Positions 57,301 through 64,000 of a DNA stretch of 64,000 nt are shown in pieces; position 1 is the first letter of the stretch; each line of letters begins with the position of its first letter. The DNA comes from Aquarana catesbeiana (Eukaryota; Chordata; Amphibia; Anura; Ranidae). Position numbers and translations under genes: made by a program. The DNA lies in assembly GCF_042186555.1 (NCBI RefSeq), contig NC_133335.1, forward strand, positions 180,631,419 through 180,695,418, written 5' to 3'. The notes beneath the pieces were generated by a model. It searched no databases. It had not been told where the DNA came from and was given only the letters and a program-made list of their open reading frames with translations.

Positions 57301-58225
57301 GTATGGTTTAGAGAGATGAAAGATGAAGCTGAAATATACAGAACAGTTGTAATGAGGCATTATCAGTAATAAATATTGGATGAAACCACCCAAGAAAAAT
57401 AGCTCAGCAATAGTTCAACTCTTAAAGGCTCCACTCCTGTATTTGAACGGACTATGTACATAATTATTTTCAAAATGTAAGTTTTAGTGTATTTTAACAT
57501 TCAAAGTCCAATTTTTGTTTAATCAGTACGATTTTCGTACGAAAAAAATCATAAGCGGAAGACTACGCATGCTCAGAAACGAAAGAATATATACAAAACT
57601 AGTCAACACATTACGTCACTTCTCAAGTTGTATTCTGTCCTACGAGAATTTTCGTATGGTGAGTAACCTCTTCACTTTCGATGTGAGACTAGCATGCAAC
57701 AAAAAACGTACGTTCGGTCGTCCAAAAATCTGATCGCGTGTACGAGGCTTTAGACAGCTGTCACCAGGACTCATGTCTCCATTGGAAGATTTCCCCTCTT
57801 TTTCCATAAAATTCTAGATTTCCCCTCACTTTCTGTCCTATTGACAATGGTCATCAGGACACAGAGAGAGAGGATGAATCTCCCCAGTTGGGGAAACAGA
57901 CAGTAATCAAAACGCTGAGAATGGTCCATGGGACAATTTAAGAGGGTGAATCTTTCCAGTGGAGACACAAACTGTGATTAAAACCTGACAGGTTTCCACT
58001 CCCTATCCAAAACTAAAACTTCAAGTGACACTAAACCTCTTGTATATTTAGTTACCACCTTTGAACCCTCCCAAGACTTACGTTACATTTAAAATGTTAC
58101 GTCCAAAACTAATACCAATATTGTATATATGGCCCTACAAGTGATCTATTTAGGAACAATCCCATATTAGTAGGATCTGCTTCTGTAGCATGATATGCAC
58201 AGGCCTTTTACCTATTAGTCTGCCA
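57301..58225 (+). other. Next cadherin intron, with a MITE fragment
   Basis: The donor GTATGG is at 57301, followed by non-coding sequence. At 57505-57755 lies a truncated copy of the 38831-39183 MITE: CGATTTTCGTACG, TCCTACGAGAATTTTCGTA and the right end CGTGTACGAGGC are kept, and the left end is missing. Confidence 0.65.
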
Positions 58226-59336
58226 CAGTGGCGGCTGGTGCTCAAAATTTTTGGAGGGCGCAAACAAACTGAACAAAAAACCCATCAAACGCAGCCACTG
58301 TGCCCATCAAACGCAGCCACTGTGCACATCAAACACAGCCACTGTGCCATCAAACACAGCCACTGTACCCATAAATTGCCGCCGCTGTTCCATCAAACGC
58401 AGCTACTGTACTGATCAATTGCTGTCACCGTGTCCATCAATTGCTGCTACTGTGCCCCATCAATTGCTGCCAGTGTGCCCATCAGTTGCTGCCAGTGTGC
58501 CCCATCAATTGCTGTCGTGCCCATCAGTTGCTGCTAGTGTGCCCATCAATTGCTGCCAATGTGCCCATCAATTGCCACTACTGTGCCCCATCAATTTCTG
58601 CTACTGTGCCCCATCAATTCCTGCCAGTGTGCCCATCAATTGCCGCTACTGTTCCCCATCAATTGCCGCTACTGTGCCCCATCAATTGCTGCCAGTGTGC
58701 CCCATTAATTGCTGCCAGTGTGCCCTATCAGTTGCTGCCAGTGTGCCCTATCAATTGCTGCCAGTGTGCCCATCAATTGCTGCCAGTGTGCCCATCAATT
58801 GCCACTACTGTGCCCCATCAGATGCTGCCAGTGTGCATCGCCCGGGAGTCGGGACTTACCTGTCTCACAGCGGGTCATGGTAGCGTCCTCCAAGTCCACG
58901 CTCCTCTATGTCTCCGGTCCTCTCTTTGGGGCGTCCATTCACAGCGCCTGTTGTTTCAGCCAATCAGGTGACAGGTAACTAGACCCGAGCACCTGATTGG
59001 CTGAGAGGCGGGTCACTGTTCCTAACACAACACTGAGTAAACAGCGAACGCACAGCATTGCGCCCGCTGTTTACCATTTTGGAAGCCTATTAGAGCCTAC
59101 GGCTCTAATCAGAACGCCTAATAGAGCCCACTGCTCTAATCAGGTGCTTCCAAAAAAAAACACTGCCGCTGTAATTCACGTGCCCGGTGCCCGACAGAGG
59201 GCCGGACACCTCAATAGGGGGTGCAGCGGCGACCATAGATAGATTCATGCAATGCATGAATCTATCTATGGTGAGAGAGAGGTGACAGGAGAGAGGGGGC
59301 GGTGCTCCTGCGCCCTTTATGGATGCACCGCCACTG
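58226..59336. mobile_element. hAT-type element with 8-bp duplication and a 22-bp array
   Basis: The left end CAGTGGCGGCTGGTGC and the right end (inverse of CAGTGGCGGTGCATCC) are bordered by a perfect 8-bp duplication, GTCTGCCA, at 58218-58225 and 59337-59344. A minisatellite fills 58290-58835. The right part has an inverted pair around ATGCATGAATCTATCTATGG. No transposase is encoded. Confidence 0.9.
58290..58835. repeat. ~22-bp minisatellite
   Basis: About 24 units have the core GTGCCCATCAATTGCTGCCA, with variants CCCCATCAATTGC, GTGCCCTATCA and, at the start, CATCAAACGCAGCCACTGT. The cysteine-rich frames it creates on the + strand are artefacts. Confidence 0.93.
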
Positions 59337-59781
59337 GTCTGCCAATACATGTTACAATAATGCTTAGGTTTGATCATTTTTGATCTTTTGATAGACGTCC
59401 CTTTCAAAACAACAAATAGACCAGGTTGGTCAAATTCAATTGGATTTTACATCAAGACCAAACTTCCCTATAAAAAAAAAAAAAAAAAAAAAAAAGATTG
59501 ATTACTAATCCCTCTGCCCATTTAGCGCAAACAATTTATATTATCATTACAAATGATTATCTGTTTCTGTATATGAATATATAGAAATATAGAAAGATTA
59601 GGGACATACATGTGATTGTGATGTTCCCCAACACCCCACATCACTCAAGTTCTACTCCTCAGGATATTCTTCCTTTTATCAGCTGTGTTTTTGTGTTAAA
59701 CTTGCATTGATTAACTACATGTACTTTGTCCCATAGGGAACAGAATTGTAAAATAAAAATTATAATCATAGATCTTTTTTA
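59337..59781. other. Intronic non-coding stretch
   Basis: AT-rich with an A23 run near 59472. Nothing recognised. Confidence 0.45.
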
Positions 59782-60218
59782 GGCCTCATGCACACTGGAC
59801 ATTTTTTCTGCTGCAGGCGGCATTTTGCATTTTTTTTCCTGCCTCTAAACTGCATTTTAGCCTGTGTCAATGCACACAAAGCCATTTAGAGGAAGGGGCT
59901 TTTAGAGGCAGAAAAAAAAAAAAAAAACACAGTCAGAGCGTCCAGGAGTAGCAGTTTTGGCAGAAAAAAAGACCTGCCATGGCTAAACATGTCCATACGC
60001 ACCTAACTGCTTTAGCACTTGAGCGTTCTTTTATTTCACTGGCCAGAATAATTTAATATTTTGGCCAGTAATATTAATTAATGCCCAAGTGCTTGATGCG
60101 CCTAAATGCGGTACGAGTTTACCAGCATCGAGCGTTTTTTTTTTCTGCCAAAACTCAGCTGCCAGGGGGAAAGGATCCTAGGAGAGTTAGTAAAATGTCT
60201 TGTGTGCATGAGGAGGCC
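59782..60218. mobile_element. Foldback MITE with GGCCTCATGCACAC ends, TA-flanked
   Basis: The left end GGCCTCATGCACACTGG and the right end (TGTGTGCATGAGGAGGCC, four bases longer by an extra AGG) are flanked by TA at 59780-59781 and 60219-60220. The interior pairs GCATTTAGG, TGCCAAAACT and TTTTTTCTGCC words in inverse orientation. Confidence 0.78.
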
Positions 60219-60282
60219 TACAAATGAAAAAAAAACCCATATTGCAGTGGAATGGCTAATAGTTCTTGGCCCTTTCTCACTA

Positions 60283-60684
60283 AAGCCGTGTACACACGGG
60301 TGGACTTTTCAGCATCAAACGTCACGGTCTTAACGACGGACTTTCGGACGACCAGACTTGCCCACACACGAACGGACTAAAGTCCGTTCGAAAGTCCGTT
60401 GGTACGAACGTGATGACGTACGAAGGGACTAGAATAAGGGAGTTCATAGCCAATAGCTGCCCTTGCGTCCTTTTTTGTCCATCGGACTAGCATACAGACG
60501 AACGGATTTTTCGATCGGACTCTAGTCCGTCGGAAAGATTTGAAACATGTTCCAAATCTAAAGGCTGTCTGATTTTCAAAAAGTCCGCTGAAGGTCCGAG
60601 GAAGCCCACACACCATCGGATTGTCCAACGGATTCGTTCCGTCGGACCAGTCCGGTCGAAAAGTCCGCCCGTGTGTACACGGCA
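60283..60684. mobile_element. Foldback MITE (GTACACACG family), TA-flanked
   Basis: The left end AAGCCGTGTACACACGGG and the right end (CCCGTGTGTACACGGCA) are flanked by TA at 60281-60282 and 60685-60686. It is filled with GTCCGT / ACGGAC words and almost fully self-complementary. Confidence 0.82.
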
Positions 60685-60686
60685 TA

Positions 60687-61982
60687 AGAATGCTTCTGTT
60701 CAGGGATTGTTGGAGTATGATACCAAGACAAACTCAAGCACTTAAAAGGAGAAGTATAGCCAAAGATGTATTTTTATTCTTCTCCTATGGTTCACAGGAG
60801 TGCAGTTAGTTCTGCACTCCTGTGACCAGTTTTCAGCCGACAGAGGGTGGCATATGGTTGGGATCCATCCAGAAGCCTGGACTGGCACCTGGCTCAGTCT
60901 CTTAGCAATCTGCTGAGAGCCTGAGCTAGCCCCTTCCGTCCCCTCCACAGCCCAGCGCTCCAGTGAGCACTGGAGGGGAGAGCAGAGAGTCGGTAACTTA
61001 CACCAGTATTAGAGTGACGCTGCATTCACCTAGGTAAGTATAATTTGTTTTGTTTTTTTTCAGAAAGCCATACTTCTCTCTTAAATAATTCTTCTTTTTT
61101 TTTTTTTTTGTAAAAAATACATTTATAGTTCATAGACGATGCACAATTGCACTAATTGTTTTTTATGCGTGCCTTAAGTAGAGCTTTAAATTAAATTTAT
61201 TTATATATTCTAATTTTTTCACAACAATAATAGTGTTGTTTCTATCAAACAATTATCTGTAAATAAAATTTTATATTACTAAAGCCCAAAGAGGCTAAAC
61301 TACTCTCTAAGGCATCCTTACAGAGAACTAAATGCAGATAAAGATTATGATCATATTGTGTACTCAGCAAGCACAAGACGTCAATAAAAATCATATTGGA
61401 CTGTAGCTTAAAACTGGCAAAGGAATTTCTTGGTAATTTACTAACACTAGATAGAACAACTGGATATATATCCTTATGGTATAACACAACAGTGTCAAGC
61501 TCCATTAGATGTAGTCGAGGTTTCACCCTTCACCGTGTTGACTTAAAAGCTTAATAGCTGTCTTATCTATATGTAGTAAAATCTGGAACCAGACATGAGT
61601 TATTCTAAGTGCTACCAGCAATCCAGAGCTGCCACCTACTCACATCAAAGTCTTGTGGGGGACAGAAAGTGATACGCAACTACTGTAAAATAGCCCTAGA
61701 AGCTCTCCTTGTCAATCTTAAAGTACCAAGGTCTCAATGGTAATAATTGACTGTTGAAAAGAAATACAGTACAGTAATTGATGGGTTCTTGATGGGTACC
61801 CCTGACCTAAGAGAGGTCCTCGAGTGGTTTGTGGGTTATTTACTGCAGTCACCTACATGTCTCTCAACCTTTTTCAATCATTCCACCCTTAGGTATGCAA
61901 TCTCCAGTCTAAAATGTAAAAATCATAAATGTTGCCTATCAATAGGAAATTTGAGTCTGGGATGATGCACACAACCACTATA
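60687..61982. other. Intronic non-coding stretch
   Basis: No exon is seen. 60750-61080 is a GC-richer dispersed-repeat-like segment (GGAGTGCAGTTAGTTCTGCA is a short palindrome). The rest is AT-rich and featureless. Confidence 0.45.
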
Positions 61983-62471
61983 AAGTGGTTGTAAAGGCAG
62001 AAGGTTTTTTTTATCTTAATGCATTCCATGCATTAAGATAAAAAACCTTCTGTGTGCAGCAGCCCCCCTCAGCCCCCCTAATACTTACCCTGAACCCCAT
62101 CTCCTTCCAGCGATGTGCACGAGTGCCTCGGATGTCTGGGACTCTCCCTCCAGATTGGCTGGGACACAGCAGCGGCGCCATTGGCGCTCGCTGCTGTCAA
62201 TCAAAATTAGTTAGCCAATGAGGAGAGAGAGGGGGCAGGGCCGAACAATGGCTCAGTGTATTAATGGACATAAAGCTCGGCTCGGGTGCCCCCATAGCAA
62301 GCTGCTTGCTGTGGGGGCACTCGACCGGAGGGAGGGGCCAGGAGCGGTGAGGGACCCGAGAAGAGGAGGATCGGGTCTGCTCTGTGCAAAACCAATACAC
62401 ATAGCAGGTAAGTATAACATGTTTGTTATTTTTAAAGAAAAAAAAAAAAAACAGACTTTAGTATCACTTTA
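61983..62471. mobile_element. Short dispersed element with AAAGTGGTTGTAAAGG start
   Basis: It begins AAAGTGGTTGTAAAGGCAGA and ends AGTATCACTTTA, weakly inverse. Near the left is a perfect hairpin: AACCTTCTG and its inverse around TTAATGCATTCCATGCATTAA. An A13 run precedes the right end. The frames on both strands are not genes. Confidence 0.55.
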
Positions 62472-64000
62472 ATGAAATTAACTTCACATCAGAGGCCTGA
62501 TAACAGGCCATATTCAAGAGCTTATACTGCTTGCTTTTAAAAAATATATTTTTTATATAAAGTATTTATTGTATTGATTACAGCACTGCATTAACTTGAG
62601 TCTTTTATATCCACCTAGAGTTAGACTTTAAAAGTTAAATTAACTTTTACAAACATTTCTGCACATATAGTTATCAATTGACATGCAATCCTAGATTGAA
62701 CTGGGGTCAATGGGCCCCAGAATCTGTTCAGAGTCAATGGTCATTATTGTGAAAAATCACCCATGGGAGTATATATTGTACATATCCATGAAGCTATTGA
62801 CAGTATATTTGATGGTCATCAAGGGAGCTCTCCTGCAGGGCTGGTCAATAGAGTACAAAAAATATTGAGAGCAGTGGGGCAAGGGAAGCTATCTACAAAG
62901 AAGGAAAGAAACCAACCTCACTTTTAAATGTAGTCTTTCCTGAAAAGATTCTAATTTGAGTTTTTTTTCCTCTAAAATATTAATCCCCAATGGAGGCCTG
63001 TATGGTTGATTACTGTGAAATACATAAAAAATTGTGTATTTATTCCAAACAAATCCATATACCTGGACTCAGAAGATGTGTTCTTCACCCAGGGGAGCAA
63101 TGCAATTAATAAAATATCTGTTTGTTTGTGCTTTACTAATTTATATGTGTAAATCCATGTTTCAACAAGATCAATTTCACCTTGTTATATGCAGTTCTGT
63201 GCTCTAATTTTCGGCTCCACTGACCTGGCCTGGCTTAAATAATTGAGGCTAAAGCTAAAAGAAAGCAATTCCCAGGTTGCCTGCGCAGTGTTCAAAAGTT
63301 CTTCCAAATGGCACAGCTTTCTTCACACAGATATACTATATATGCTTGCCATTGCTGACCTCTACGTCTGAAAAGGCTACATACCTGGCTAATCATCTGG
63401 CTTTAATGCCTAAAGAATCACTGACCTGGAACTAGTATCCAGATCAAGTGTCTAGACTTAAACTTTGATTTTACTGATTGCATGCCTGTTTTCCAGACCA
63501 ATGAATTTCATGAAGTCAGAGACAGCTAGAAAGTTACTATACTCAGAACAATGTTTTGAAAATGCTAGCTACCTGGCTATTATGCCTTTAGTTTGGTTTC
63601 AGTATGTTGTCACTCCATTGGAGCAATCATAGAGATGAGGCCATGGTAGTGAGGAGGAGGGAGGACTCACCAAGCTGACCAGGAATCCAACACTGATAGA
63701 AGTACAGATTTCTGAAGAGCTTTCAGACGGGCAATTCACTTCAATAGAGCAACATTCAGCAGGAGGCGAACATTTACTTATAATAAGAGCTTTTTTTCAG
63801 CAGGAGCCTGGGGGAACGTATTTCTGGCACCTCAAGCATTGAAGGTATGTAATGACAAGGGGTGCTGGGATATGCTAGAGGGTCTATTGATTCTGGCTGC
63901 TGGGGGATCTATTGTCACTGGGAGGGATCTAATGTTGAAAAAGGAGTCTATTGTTGCCAGATGCTGAAGGTTCTATTAATGCTGGCTGCTGGGAGATCGT
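62472..64000. other. Non-coding right end of the window
   Basis: No cadherin exon was found. The segment 63240-63600 has words AATGCTAGCTACCTGGCTAT related to the dispersed repeat at 20480 and 37090. From about 63788 (GAGCTTTTTTTCAGCAGGAG) the sequence resembles the left end of the 21051-23063 hAT-type element. It then enters a GGGATCTATTG-type tandem repeat that runs off the window. Confidence 0.45.

Noticed and set aside
58251..58978. Cysteine-rich frames of up to 210 codons resembling small secreted proteins
   Set aside because: They come from the 22-bp minisatellite in a hAT-type element. Cysteine spacing follows the repeat period in several frames.
57301..64000. Search for the next cadherin exon (rest of EC3)
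   Set aside because: No LDFE-type motif or cadherin-like frame with splice borders was found. The intron probably continues beyond the window.

Overview
The window is vertebrate nuclear DNA. It most likely comes from a large-genomed frog, probably a ranoid. That inference rests on one amphibian-like cadherin gene, L1 retrotransposons, several vertebrate-type Tc1 families, and dense foldback MITEs with ends such as TGCCCTGTACACACG and GGCCTCTTTCACACGG. There is no bacterial, plasmid, phage or organelle gene organisation. Most open frames are chance frames through repeats.

The only host gene I can support is a type II classical cadherin on the + strand, best matched to cadherin-24 (cdh24). Four consecutive internal exons are present: 26378-26672 (295 nt), 26751-26870 (120 nt), 46652-46819 (168 nt) and 57113-57300 (188 nt). 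Each has AG/GT borders, and phases join correctly. They encode the second half of EC1, all of EC2 and the first half of EC3. The introns are very uneven: 78 nt, 19,781 nt and 10,293 nt. The 78-nt intron is a multiple of three and has no in-frame stop. The signal peptide/prodomain exon and the exons after EC3 were not found and probably lie outside.

Region by region. 1-10 kb: anonymous DNA with TA-flanked MITEs (790-1185, 3869-4294, 5464-6232) and a dispersed repeat. 10-12 kb: a hAT-like element with a minisatellite. 12.6-19 kb: a TA-flanked MITE split by a nearly full-length but frame-broken L1 on the - strand. 19-26 kb: a 40-bp array in a MITE, two hAT-type elements with 8-bp target duplications, and a Tc1 relic with DD35E spacing. 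26-27 kb: two cadherin exons. 27-46.6 kb (second intron): three further Tc1 elements, foldback elements, and a long palindrome with one Tc1 at its centre. 46.6 kb: cadherin exon. 47.4-52 kb: a second, 5'-truncated L1 on the + strand carrying at least three later insertions. 53.3-54.2 kb: an 850-bp hairpin. 57.1 kb: the last cadherin exon seen. 58-64 kb: another hAT-type element with a minisatellite, then MITEs.

I found no new multi-gene system. The main structural signals are the palindrome around a Tc1 at 43907-46286, the occurrence of a tandem array inside every long hAT-type element in the window, a Tc1 rearranged by tandem duplication plus deletion, the in-frame 78-nt cadherin intron, and several stacked insertions whose target duplications can be read directly.
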